A DNA stretch of 64,000 nt from the NCBI RefSeq assembly GCF_039973015.1, contig NZ_JBDWLT010000008.1:1-64000 (forward strand), given 5' to 3'. The stretch is from Parvibaculum sp039973015. Its GTDB lineage: Bacteria > Pseudomonadota > Alphaproteobacteria > Parvibaculales > Parvibaculaceae. The translations under genes and the position numbers were made by a program. The notes under the pieces were generated by a model, which saw only the letters and a list, made by a program, of their open reading frames with translations, was not told where the DNA came from and ran no database searches. How positions within the stretch are numbered: position 1 is the first letter of the stretch; every line of letters starts with the position of its first letter. Shown one piece after another: positions 41,643 to 50,539 of this stretch.

Positions 41643-44021
41643 ATGGATGCATGGAGATTTTCAACCGAGGCTTACCCGAAGCAGGATCGCTATGAAGCCT
41701 GGCAGGAGGCACTTGAACGCCTCGCTCTCAAACCGACAGGGCATGACACAGAGGATGGCGCCTATGGCTTGATGTCGGCGGTTGTCTCGCAGTCCGGCAT
41801 CAGTTTCACGCGCCTCATCTCTACACCGCAAGACATCAGCGCCATTCACGAGTTGAACAAGTCCGCCGGTAAAGACGGTGTCTGGGTTGCTTCACTTCTT
41901 GAAGGGCACATTACCTTTCACGATGGCGGTACCGACCTGAAAGCAACGGCGGGCGATATCGTTTATGGGGCTGTGGGTTCACGCACCACCTTCACGCTCG
42001 AAACCTTCTGTCGCGTCGTCATCATCTATATTCCCCGCGCCGCTTTCCGGCCACGCCTGATGGCACCCCTGCCGACAAAGGTGATCCACCTTTCGGGCCG
42101 GGCAGGGATCGGGCATGTGCTGGCGGGCTTTCTTGCCTCCGTCGCGGAAGCCCTTGAAGACCTCAGCGTCGACCAGCTTCGTCCCATTGAGCTCGCGCTT
42201 CCGGAATTTCTCATGGCGGGCATTTTCCGCCAAGCGGACACCCGCGCACTGGGCGGCGCCGCTGGCGTACGCGCTGCCCTGCTCCACCGCATCTGCCAGA
42301 CCATCGAATCCCAGCTCGGCGACCCGGAGCTTTCCCTCGCCAATATCGCCGAAGCGCACGGCATCTCGCCCCGCTATGTACAGAAGCTTTTCGAATCCGT
42401 TGGCCAGAGCTTCATTCGCTATATCCGCTACCGCCGACTGGAGCGTTGTCGCTATGATCTTGAAAGCCCCATCCACGGTCAGCTTTCGATTTCCGATATC
42501 TGTTTCCGCTGGGGCTTCAACGACGCCGCCCATTTCAGCCGCGCTTTTCGCGATCAGTATGGCGTCTCCCCGCGCGAGTATCGCCGCGCCGCGCCCGGCA
42601 ACCAGCAGCAACTCCACCCCTGGGTCACAACGCGCGGCCGTCCGGATAGCGGCGCCCGCGAGGAGCGGCCTGTGCCCTCCGGCGGCGAAGACGGCGCGGA
42701 AGCCGATGAACTTGTTCTCGAAGCACCGCTCATCGATGCCGAAACGCCCTCCATTCCTGTGCCGCTATCCGAGGATGGCGCGCGTCACCACTATATTCCC
42801 GTTACTGCAAAGACCGTTCACTGGGGATATTTCAGCCGTTTTCTACCGCCCGTCCTTGAAATGCGTTCCGGCGACTTCGTCACCATCGAAACGCTGACGC
42901 AACACGCCTATGATGATTACGAGCGCATGATCGAGAACGATCCTGGCGCCGAAAGCGTCTTTCACTGGACCAAAGACGGAAAGAATGTCGACAGGCGCGG
43001 CGCAGGGCCTATGGATGCGTCTACTTACGGGCGCGGGCCTGGCGAAGGTTTCGGCGTTCACATCTGCACTGGCCCCATAGCCATCCAGGATGCGAAACCA
43101 GGAGACATCGTCGAACTTCGTATTCTCGACATACATCCCCGCCCAAGCGCGAGCCAGCGTTTCGAGGGCCGTTATTTCGGCAGCAATGCCGCCGCGTGGT
43201 GGGGCTTTCACTACAACGAGCTTCTGACACCGCCGACGCCACGCGAGGTCATAACGATCTACGAGATCGAGAAGCGGGATGAACACGACGTGGCCCGCGC
43301 CGTCTACAATTATCGCTGGACCCCGCAGACCGATCCCTTTGGCATCGTTCATGAGACGATCGATTATCCGGGTGTTCCCGTCGACCACACAACCATCGAA
43401 AAGAATTTCGATGTCCTGAAGAACATCGAAATCCCGCTGCGGGCTCATTTCGGCGTGGTTGCGCTTGCACCCGATCATTGGGGCATTGTCGATTCCGTTC
43501 CGCCGGCCTATTTCGGCGGCAATATCGACAATTGGCGTCTTGGGGCGGGCTCACGCATTTTCCTGCCCGTCTCGGTTCCGGGCGGTCTGCTTTCCGTCGG
43601 CGACCCACATGCATCGCAAGGCGATTCCGAGCTTTGCGGCACGGCCATCGAATGTTCGCTGACCGGTGTCTTCCAGGTTGTGCTGCACAAGAAGCGCGAT
43701 CACGGGGGCAAGCTGCTCGATCTCGACTACCCATTGATCGAGACAGAAGATGAATGGGTCATCACCGGCTTTGCCCATCCGAACTATCTAAAGGAGCTGG
43801 GCAAGAAAGCGCAGAGCGAGGTCTACAAACAAGCATCGGTCGATATGGCAATGCGCGATGCCTTCAGGAAGACGCGCCGTTTCCTGATGACGACGAAGGG
43901 GTTGAGCGAAGATGAAGCAATCTCGCTCATTTCAGTCGCCGTCGATTTCGGTATCACTCAGGTTGTGGACGGCAACTGGGGCGTTCACGCCATCATTCGG
44001 AAATCGATGTTTCTCGATTGA
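41643..44021 (+). CDS. AraC-type regulator fused to an acetamidase/formamidase domain
   Basis: A 792-residue fusion in one uninterrupted frame. Residues 1-200 form an AraC-type ligand-binding domain (the group 14525-like beta barrel: GVWVASLLEGHITF, ATAGDIVYGAVGS). Residues 210-316 are the AraC helix-turn-helix pair (LANIAEAHGISPRYVQKLF, ISDICFRWGFNDAAHFSRAF, YGVSPREYRR). Residues 317-383 are a polar Pro/Glu-rich linker. Residues 384-792 are a full FmdA-type amidase (VHWGYFSRFLPPVLEMRSGD, CTGPIAIQDAKPGD, GGNIDNWRLGAG, GDPHASQGDSELCGT), paralogous to the preceding gene. The ATG at 41643 is the likely start. No stop or frameshift separates the domains. It may sense an amide and control its own breakdown genes. 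Confidence 0.9.
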   Translation: MDAWRFSTEAYPKQDRYEAWQEALERLALKPTGHDTEDGAYGLMSAVVSQSGISFTRLISTPQDISAIHELNKSAGKDGVWVASLLEGHITFHDGGTDLKATAGDIVYGAVGSRTTFTLETFCRVVIIYIPRAAFRPRLMAPLPTKVIHLSGRAGIGHVLAGFLASVAEALEDLSVDQLRPIELALPEFLMAGIFRQADTRALGGAAGVRAALLHRICQTIESQLGDPELSLANIAEAHGISPRYVQKLFESVGQSFIRYIRYRRLERCRYDLESPIHGQLSISDICFRWGFNDAAHFSRAFRDQYGVSPREYRRAAPGNQQQLHPWVTTRGRPDSGAREERPVPSGGEDGAEADELVLEAPLIDAETPSIPVPLSEDGARHHYIPVTAKTVHWGYFSRFLPPVLEMRSGDFVTIETLTQHAYDDYERMIENDPGAESVFHWTKDGKNVDRRGAGPMDASTYGRGPGEGFGVHICTGPIAIQDAKPGDIVELRILDIHPRPSASQRFEGRYFGSNAAAWWGFHYNELLTPPTPREVITIYEIEKRDEHDVARAVYNYRWTPQTDPFGIVHETIDYPGVPVDHTTIEKNFDVLKNIEIPLRAHFGVVALAPDHWGIVDSVPPAYFGGNIDNWRLGAGSRIFLPVSVPGGLLSVGDPHASQGDSELCGTAIECSLTGVFQVVLHKKRDHGGKLLDLDYPLIETEDEWVITGFAHPNYLKELGKKAQSEVYKQASVDMAMRDAFRKTRRFLMTTKGLSEDEAISLISVAVDFGITQVVDGNWGVHAIIRKSMFLD

Positions 44022-44913
44022 AGGCTGCGGCCAGTGCCGCAAGCCTGTCTGCGCCGAGATTGGCGCCCTTCACCTCGCAGGCCGCCGCCGCGACGCGCGC
44101 AGCGAAAGCCATTGCATCGGGAAAAGCCGCGCCGGCAAGATCGGCGAACAAAAAACCTGCGTGAAATGCATCGCCCGCGCCTGTCGTGTCGATGGCCGTG
44201 CAGCCAAAGGCAGGAACAAAATGGACCGCCTCGCCCGCAATCGCACCCGCCGCACCTTCTCCCCCCATAGTGACGACATGGGCCGTGCCACCCAGTTCGG
44301 CAAGCGCGCGAAGCATGTCCTCCGGTGCGCTGGAACCGGCGAGATCGGCCGCGAGGGCGCGAGGTACGATCGCTGTATCCACGCGCGCCAATAGCTCTCG
44401 CGTGGCGTCTGTCAGCACTTCAGCATCGGTCAAAGTCGGTATCCCCCGGCGCGCCGCCTCGATGGCAATCGCGATGGACGCTTCCACTTCATGCCCGTCG
44501 AAATAGACACTCAGCGTCCGGCCCCAAAGAGCTTCCGCTATGCTTCCAGAGAAAGATGGAAAGCCAGGCGGTGCCGTTTCCACGATGCTGCGCTCGCCTG
44601 TCGCCCCATCCACCATGATATAGGCACAAGGAGCCGCCATACCGTGCGCGATTTCGGTTGGGCTGCAATCGACACCGCGCTTCTCAAGAAAGGCCCGCAC
44701 ACGCGCCGCCGCCGCGTCGTCACCGATAACGCCCGCATAAGCTACCGCGCAGCCGAGACCTGCCAGCGTTACCGCTGCATTTACGCATTGACCGCCGACA
44801 AGCAAGGCGGGGTCGCTGGTGCGCTGCTTGCTGTCGGGCTGCAGACGCGCGAGATCGACGCTGAAGACAAGATCGAGACTGTTACGTCCGACACATAAAA
44901 CCTGGCCCCTCAT
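43993..44913 (-). CDS. PfkB/ribokinase-family sugar kinase
   Basis: 306 residues from the ATG at 44913. PfkB motifs: GGQCVNAAVTLAGLG in the N-terminal signature, VIGDDAAAARV, and the catalytic DTTGAGDAFHAGFLF with the general-base Asp. Substrate could be fructose, ribose, adenosine-like nucleosides or 2-keto-3-deoxy-gluconate; nothing decides. Its 3' end overlaps the end of the convergent AraC-amidase fusion gene by 29 bases. No sugar operon adjoins it directly, though the fucose locus lies a few kb away. Confidence 0.88.
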   Translation of the reverse strand: MRGQVLCVGRNSLDLVFSVDLARLQPDSKQRTSDPALLVGGQCVNAAVTLAGLGCAVAYAGVIGDDAAAARVRAFLEKRGVDCSPTEIAHGMAAPCAYIMVDGATGERSIVETAPPGFPSFSGSIAEALWGRTLSVYFDGHEVEASIAIAIEAARRGIPTLTDAEVLTDATRELLARVDTAIVPRALAADLAGSSAPEDMLRALAELGGTAHVVTMGGEGAAGAIAGEAVHFVPAFGCTAIDTTGAGDAFHAGFLFADLAGAAFPDAMAFAARVAAAACEVKGANLGADRLAALAAAFNRETSISE

Positions 44914-45112
44914 GCGGCGGCTCCCGGATAGGTGCAATCCGCACCATCCTAGACCGGGCGGGTTGCCTGTTCTGTGGCCAAACCGCTCAATAATTTGCAC
45001 GGGACAAAGAAAGCCAAGTTTCCGTGCGCGCAGGAGCCTGAAATCCTCCTCTCCGTCGCCCACAATGGGCGATCTGGTGTCATAGGTCTGCCGTCTTTCC
45101 GGGGGTTTAGCG

Positions 45113-46978
45113 ATGAGTTTCCGACCAACACGCCGCGATGCGTTGAAGGGTTTTGCCTTTACAGGCGGCGCCGCGCTTATCGGCACATCCGGCTGCTCCG
45201 AGACACCGGCTGTTCCCGTCGAGTTTCTTCACGGCGTTGCCAGCGGTGACCCCGAAGCGACAGCCGTCATCATCTGGACCCGCGCTACCACTACCGCCGA
45301 GGTGTCGCTTCTCTGGCAGGTGGCGAAAGACGAAGGCTTTGACGAAATCGTGAGTGAAGGAGAGGCGCCCGCCAAGCCATCAAGCGATTATACGGTCAAG
45401 GTCGATGTGCGCGGTCTCGAACCTGGCAAGAGCTACTTCTACCGATTTCTCTCCGGCGAAACGGTCTCGCCTGTCGGCCGCACGCGCACGCTCGCCGCGA
45501 AGGATGCGACAAAGCTTCGTCTCGGCGTCATCTCCTGCTCGCATTACGGTTTCGGCTTCTACAATGTCTATCGCGAGCTCGCGAAGGAGCCGGACCTCGA
45601 TGCCATCGTCCATCTGGGTGACTACATCTACGAATACGGGCCGGACGGCTATGGTGGCCCCGAGGCGAAGGAGATTGGCCGCGAGCAGGAGCCCCCGCAC
45701 GAGATCGTGACGCTCGAGGATTATCGCACACGTTTCTCCCAGTATCGCCGCGATGCCGATCTGCAGGCGGCGCACGCCGCTGCGCCCTTCATCACCATCT
45801 GGGACGATCACGAGACGGCGAACAATTCGTGGGCCGGCGGCGCGCAGAACCATCAGCCAGACACCGAGGGAAAATGGGAGACGCGGCGGGATGCGGCGCT
45901 CCGCGCCTATTTCGAATGGATGCCGATGCGCGACCCGGGCCCGGGCGAGGCCTTCTACCGCCTCCACCGGACGTACGAGATGGGAGAGATCGCGACGCTC
46001 CACCTCATCGAAACGAGGCTCGCCGCGCGCGGCGACGAGGTGAGCTACGAAGACGACATGGTCTATTTCGAGACCGCCTATGACGTTTCGGATCCGCAAA
46101 CCCCTGTGCCCCTGAGCGCAGAAGCAGCCGCGTCGCTTCCGGCCTCGCAGATCGAATGGCTTAAAACGCCATGGCGCGAGAGCGATGGCACGGCGATGAC
46201 GGATTACGGCACGGTCCGGAAATGGGCCGATACCGGCCTGGCGGAAGGCTACGCGTACAAGCCCGATCTCGCTCGCTTTCGCGAGGAGGTGCTCGGTAAC
46301 CCGGAGCGCAAATTGCTCGGGGATGAGCAAATGGACTGGATTGCCGGAGAGCTGAAGACCTCGCGAGCGAAGAACGTGCCATGGCAGGTTCTGGGCAACC
46401 AGGTCATCATGGCGCGCATGGATGCGCCCGATTATACGGTCGCCTTCCCTCCCGAGGTTATAGAACCTGCGATCCGCGACAATGAATATACCCGGCGCTG
46501 GGTTGAACGCACCAAGCTCCGCCTGCCTATCAACCCGGGCGCCTGGGACGGCTATCCGGCCTCCCGTCAGCGCTTCTATGAGGCGGTGCGCGAAGCAGAA
46601 GCCAACCTTGTCGTTCTCACGGGCGACTCGCACCAATTCTGGGCGAACGATCTTCGCGAAACACCCGGCGGAAAGCGCATAGGCGTCGAGTTCGGCACCA
46701 GCAGCGTCAGCTCCAAGGGCGGCTACGACTATCTCGCTGCCGACCCGCGCGTTTATGACATTGCCGAGGAAACGCTGTTGCGCGATGTGCCCGAGATCGT
46801 CTATTGCGAGACACGGCATCGCGGCTTCATCCTGCTTGAAATTACCGCGGAGGCCATCGAAGCGGACTACAGGGCGGTCTCGACCGTTCGCTCCCGCGAT
46901 TACACTCCATCGAGCCTCAAGCGGCTTCGCGTCACCCGCGAGGGGCCGGGCGAGCTTTCGAAACTCGTCCCGGTCTGA
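45113..46978 (+). CDS. phoD: PhoD-type alkaline phosphatase
   Basis: 621 residues. The N-terminus has a Tat signal (T-R-R-D-A-L-K-G-F, hydrophobic stretch, then a Cys-containing cleavage or lipobox-like region at GTSGC), so it is exported folded. A fibronectin-like domain (residues about 35-125) precedes the metallophosphatase core: VISCSHYGFGFY, VHLGDYIYEYG, TIWDDHETANNSW and VVLTGDSHQFWAND. Members release phosphate from phosphodiesters and monoesters and are usually phosphate-regulated; I see no Pho box. Divergent from the PfkB kinase gene. Confidence 0.93.
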   Translation: MSFRPTRRDALKGFAFTGGAALIGTSGCSETPAVPVEFLHGVASGDPEATAVIIWTRATTTAEVSLLWQVAKDEGFDEIVSEGEAPAKPSSDYTVKVDVRGLEPGKSYFYRFLSGETVSPVGRTRTLAAKDATKLRLGVISCSHYGFGFYNVYRELAKEPDLDAIVHLGDYIYEYGPDGYGGPEAKEIGREQEPPHEIVTLEDYRTRFSQYRRDADLQAAHAAAPFITIWDDHETANNSWAGGAQNHQPDTEGKWETRRDAALRAYFEWMPMRDPGPGEAFYRLHRTYEMGEIATLHLIETRLAARGDEVSYEDDMVYFETAYDVSDPQTPVPLSAEAAASLPASQIEWLKTPWRESDGTAMTDYGTVRKWADTGLAEGYAYKPDLARFREEVLGNPERKLLGDEQMDWIAGELKTSRAKNVPWQVLGNQVIMARMDAPDYTVAFPPEVIEPAIRDNEYTRRWVERTKLRLPINPGAWDGYPASRQRFYEAVREAEANLVVLTGDSHQFWANDLRETPGGKRIGVEFGTSSVSSKGGYDYLAADPRVYDIAEETLLRDVPEIVYCETRHRGFILLEITAEAIEADYRAVSTVRSRDYTPSSLKRLRVTREGPGELSKLVPV

Positions 46979-46984
46979 AGCCCT

Positions 46985-47572
46985 CTATTCGCGCGTGTAG
47001 TGATCGGGAATTTCCGGGTTCTCGCCCCCCTTGCGCCAGAGCACGATCTCGTTTCCCCAAGGATCGCGGAAGGCGTGGTTCAGACCATTGAACTCTTTCC
47101 AGTAGTGGTCGCGCCAAAGTATTTCCGCACCACGCTTTTCGGCGTCGGCAAGAATCCGCCCGACGCTGTCATCGGCGCTGACCAGAATCCAGAGCCGGGG
47201 TTTGCGGCCCATGCCAGCCACGAAACGGGGCTCCACTCCATCCGCATCTGGATGCGGGCGCGTGTTGGCGGCGTTGTGGATGCCGATATGGAAATTTCCA
47301 ATCTGGCTTTCGCTGCCATCCGGGTTCAGTGCATTGCCGCCCGGCACCATACGGTGGAACACGCCATAGGGGCGCGGGTCGTTCTCCCAGCCGAACACAT
47401 CCGCATAAAAGGCAGCGCAGGCGGCAGGGTCGTCAGAGGTGAGGTCGACGAAAATCAAGGTATTCGGATAGGACAAGGCGGGCTCCGTTCGCTCGGTGCG
47501 CGGTGGCCACGATTGACCGCCGAACGCAGGTTTCGAACCTCGCCCTTCCCCGTTTCTGTGTCTTGCCTCCAT
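46985..47572 (-). CDS. VOC-family (glyoxalase-like) protein
   Basis: 195 residues from the ATG at 47572; a TTG at 47476 giving a domain-only protein of about 163 residues is equally possible because the first 30 residues are not family-like. The core is a single vicinal-oxygen-chelate unit: TLIFVDLTSDDPAACAAFYADVFGWE and the second half ending DPWGNEIVLW. Members include glyoxalases, fosfomycin-resistance enzymes and epimerases, so function is open. It follows the GPH transporter gene on the same strand and overlaps nothing conserved. Confidence 0.75.
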   Translation of the reverse strand: MEARHRNGEGRGSKPAFGGQSWPPRTERTEPALSYPNTLIFVDLTSDDPAACAAFYADVFGWENDPRPYGVFHRMVPGGNALNPDGSESQIGNFHIGIHNAANTRPHPDADGVEPRFVAGMGRKPRLWILVSADDSVGRILADAEKRGAEILWRDHYWKEFNGLNHAFRDPWGNEIVLWRKGGENPEIPDHYTRE

Positions 47573-47645
47573 ACGCCTGATTACTGGGCCAATACGTCCG
47601 AGCTGCTGCCAGGTCAGGAGAAGACAGGTTCTCCTGGCAGCGCGC

Positions 47646-49046
47646 CTACTCTGTCGTTCTCCGGGCAATACGGCGTGCAAGGCCTGCGCTGAGACGGGCC
47701 TGCCGATCGCGGCTGACCGGATAGTTCCAGATCGCGACCATGGAGAAGAAGGACAAGATCAGGGGTACGAAACAATAGACGACGATCAGCGCATTCAGGG
47801 CGCCCTCACCATGCGTTGTCTGCCTGGGATCGAAGCCAGCCCAAGCGAGGACCGGAAGCGCAAGGCCAATTCCAACCGCTTCGAAAATCTTTCTGACCAT
47901 GCCGAGAAACGAGACGAGGAATGCGGCACGAGGTTCACCGCTTTTCAGCGTGTCGATGTCGCTGATATCGGCAAGAATGGAAAGGCCGAGGATAGAACCC
48001 GCGCTGCTGGCGGCGCCCTGCACCACGACGATGATGAGCATAGCTGGCAAGACGAACTCAGGCACAGTCGGCTTTACCCATAAAACGATGAACGGAACAA
48101 AGGCAAAGGCCAGAATGCTCGTACCGGCGGCGCCTGCAAGCGCACGGTGCTTGCTTACGCGGCCGCCGAGAAAAACCCAAAACGGAGCGCCGAGGATAGC
48201 GCAGACGAATGTCACAAAAATAAGAAGCGGGGCATACGCGCCGAGGCCGAGCGCATGTTCGAAAAACAGAATGCCGACACCCATCCCAACCGAAGAAGAG
48301 AGCGCCCCGAACATGGACGCAATGAGCAGGACGCGGAAGGGCCCATTTTTCAGCACGATCCGGAACCCCCGGCCGAACGGCATGGAGGTGACAGCCGGTC
48401 GAGGGGGCTCTCCGAGCGAGGAGAAGAGCCAGACGGTGCAAAGGGGCACAAGAAAAACCGTCGACCAGCCAAGCCACGACATCGCGCCGCGGCTGGACGC
48501 GGTATTTTCGGAAGCACCGTTCACAACGCTATAAACAAGCGGAATCGCGATGGCGGTCAGAAGACCGACCTGCATGAAAATTTCACGCGTACCCGCAATA
48601 CGGCTGCGTTCCTGATAAGAACTCGAAACCTCCGTTCCCCAGGCGACATAGGGAATGGCGATGAGTGTGAAAGCGAGATAGATCGCCGATATCCAGAAGA
48701 GAAGGTAGAGGTTGCCAACGTCGTTCGCCGGGTTGAAGAGCATGAAGGAGGAGAGGACAAGCAGCGGAATACCGGCAAGAATCCATGGCCGACGCCGCCC
48801 GATACGGGTATGCGTCTTGTCACTGAGAAGACCTATCAGCGGATCGGTCACGACATCGCTCAGTCGCGCAATCATGAGGATAAAGCCGACAGTTGCGAGA
48901 TCGAGCCCCAACGTGCCCGCATAGAAAGGCGGAATATAGATAGCGATAGGCAGCCCAATGATCGCCAGTGGCACGATGAACTGCCCATAGCCGATGAGCT
49001 GTCGTGTCTTCAGGCGTAGGTTACCGTTACTGATACGCTCCGTCAT
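47646..49046 (-). CDS. GPH-family sugar:cation symporter
   Basis: A 466-residue, twelve-helix inner-membrane protein of the glycoside-pentoside-hexuronide family. The diagnostic loop DVVTDPLIGLLSDKTHTRIGRRRPWIL and the paired motif LTLIAIPYVAWGTEVS are intact. These carriers import oligosaccharides or glycosides with H+ or Na+. Lying beyond the fucosidase and the DUF1302/DUF1329 genes, it is the best candidate for bringing an L-fucoside into the cytoplasm, where the fucosidase (no signal peptide) can act. A terminator between it and DUF1329 suggests it may have its own promoter. Confidence 0.92.
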   Translation of the reverse strand: MTERISNGNLRLKTRQLIGYGQFIVPLAIIGLPIAIYIPPFYAGTLGLDLATVGFILMIARLSDVVTDPLIGLLSDKTHTRIGRRRPWILAGIPLLVLSSFMLFNPANDVGNLYLLFWISAIYLAFTLIAIPYVAWGTEVSSSYQERSRIAGTREIFMQVGLLTAIAIPLVYSVVNGASENTASSRGAMSWLGWSTVFLVPLCTVWLFSSLGEPPRPAVTSMPFGRGFRIVLKNGPFRVLLIASMFGALSSSVGMGVGILFFEHALGLGAYAPLLIFVTFVCAILGAPFWVFLGGRVSKHRALAGAAGTSILAFAFVPFIVLWVKPTVPEFVLPAMLIIVVVQGAASSAGSILGLSILADISDIDTLKSGEPRAAFLVSFLGMVRKIFEAVGIGLALPVLAWAGFDPRQTTHGEGALNALIVVYCFVPLILSFFSMVAIWNYPVSRDRQARLSAGLARRIARRTTE

Positions 49047-49085
49047 GAGTTCCGTCCGTTCATCCCGATCGCGCCCAAAAAAGGG

Positions 49086-49113
49086 CCGGCCGCAATGTTT
49101 CCACTGCGGCCGG
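49086..49113 (-). terminator. Rho-independent terminator after the DUF1329 gene
   Basis: On the minus strand a perfect 9-bp stem (CCGGCCGCA / TGCGGCCGG) with a ten-base loop is followed by CCC and a run of six T. It lies in the 113-base gap between the DUF1329 gene and the GPH transporter gene and should end, or reduce, transcription from the fucosidase operon. Confidence 0.8.
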
Positions 49114-49159
49114 AGTTAGACGGGCCGAGTTAACGACCCGTGGAGGGTTCGCCTATTAC

Positions 49160-50500
49160 CTAGCGACGTCCGTAGCGCCGCATTGAATCCGGCGAGAAGA
49201 AGTCGTTATCGACGATATCTTCTGCCGTGTAGTTGGCATCCGCAGACTTCACGACCAAGTTGTCGGCCACATACCGATCGGCATTGAGGTCGTGATAGAA
49301 ATCGCCCGCGGAGACACATGCCGGGATTTCGGACGCCATGAAGATATGATTCTCCTGGAATCTCCAGAGCTTGCCCTTCGTGTCATAGAGATCTGCAACC
49401 AGCGGGGTCCAGGTGTCCTCGTCGATATAAAAAACACGTTTGCTGAACGTATTGCGCCAGCCATCCTTGACTGTTGCCTCGACCACCCAGACGCGATGTA
49501 GCTCGTAACGGGCCATATCCCGGTTCGGATATTTGTCTGTGATGAGGCTGTCTATATCGAGGTTTTCCGTACGCAGGCGCGATGCGTTGTAAGGAACATA
49601 GAGTTCCTTCTTGCCGACGAGCTTCCAGTCGTAGCGATCCGGCAAACCGTTATACATATAGGTCTGGTCGAAGGTACGAATGTCGTCCTTCCCCGGCGTA
49701 TCGTAGTTTGCGGTCGGCGCCTTCTTCACACGACGAAGACCGGGAATGTAGACCCAGGATTCGTTGCTATCGTCATAGGGCTGCAACGTCATGATGATGC
49801 CACCTACCGACGCCGCCGGCGCAATCTGCTTGTAGATGAACTTCGTCATGTAATAGTCGTCGATCTCACGCGCATTCTTCTCGTAGTAAGGCGAGTAGGT
49901 GTCGATGACGCCGATATCGTGGGAGAAGCTTCCACCCGTCTGCGAAGTGGTGATATGGACGGTGAGTTTCGTATGCTTCCCGTTAAAGGCTGTACGGAAG
50001 TTTGCGATCGCCTGCAGACCATTTTCGGGTAGCGGGAACATGAAACCGCCATGCCCTTCAAGAATCCCTCCCTTTTCGCTGAGCTTCGCTCTCCCGACAT
50101 TCGCCTTGGTCGCGTCGTAGATTTCCTGCGAATAACCGCAGCTGCGACGGGTTGGATACACATCCATTCGGTAGCCGTCATAGCGCTTTATGATGGCTAT
50201 CTGCCCTGGCGAAAGTTTGTCGGCATACTGGTCGACATTCGAGGCATCGATGGAGAAGAGCTTGGCGTCATTTGCATAGAGATCGACGCGCGGATCGCCC
50301 GTCTTCCATCCAGATACAGGAGTGACGTCGCCACCCGTCCAGGCGGGAATCGTTCCGTCGGCATTGCCCGCGCGTTCTGCCCCGACGGGGGTGAGAGAGT
50401 TCCCCAATTCGCTTACATCTGCCGCGAAGGCATTGCTCACAAGAGCGAGCGTCAACGCGATACCCGCAATGCCGCTCATCGGTATCTTTCTTCCAGACAT
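49160..50500 (-). CDS. DUF1329 outer-membrane-associated lipid/hydrophobe-binding-type protein
   Basis: 446 residues with a signal peptide (about 26 residues, ending NAFAADV) and the family opening SLTPVGAERAGNADGTIPAWTGG. The rest is beta-rich (LolA/LolB-like fold by family knowledge) with WVYIPGLRRVKKAP. DUF1329 proteins are nearly always encoded with DUF1302 proteins and often with RND exporters or hydrophobic-substrate catabolism. Here the partner is the adjacent DUF1302 gene, and the pair sits in a fucoside locus, suggesting passage of a hydrophobic glycoside across the cell envelope. Confidence 0.9.
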   Translation of the reverse strand: MSGRKIPMSGIAGIALTLALVSNAFAADVSELGNSLTPVGAERAGNADGTIPAWTGGDVTPVSGWKTGDPRVDLYANDAKLFSIDASNVDQYADKLSPGQIAIIKRYDGYRMDVYPTRRSCGYSQEIYDATKANVGRAKLSEKGGILEGHGGFMFPLPENGLQAIANFRTAFNGKHTKLTVHITTSQTGGSFSHDIGVIDTYSPYYEKNAREIDDYYMTKFIYKQIAPAASVGGIIMTLQPYDDSNESWVYIPGLRRVKKAPTANYDTPGKDDIRTFDQTYMYNGLPDRYDWKLVGKKELYVPYNASRLRTENLDIDSLITDKYPNRDMARYELHRVWVVEATVKDGWRNTFSKRVFYIDEDTWTPLVADLYDTKGKLWRFQENHIFMASEIPACVSAGDFYHDLNADRYVADNLVVKSADANYTAEDIVDNDFFSPDSMRRYGRR

Positions 50501-50539
50501 TATTTTCCTCCCGGTCCGACTTTGCGGACCACCCTGTGG

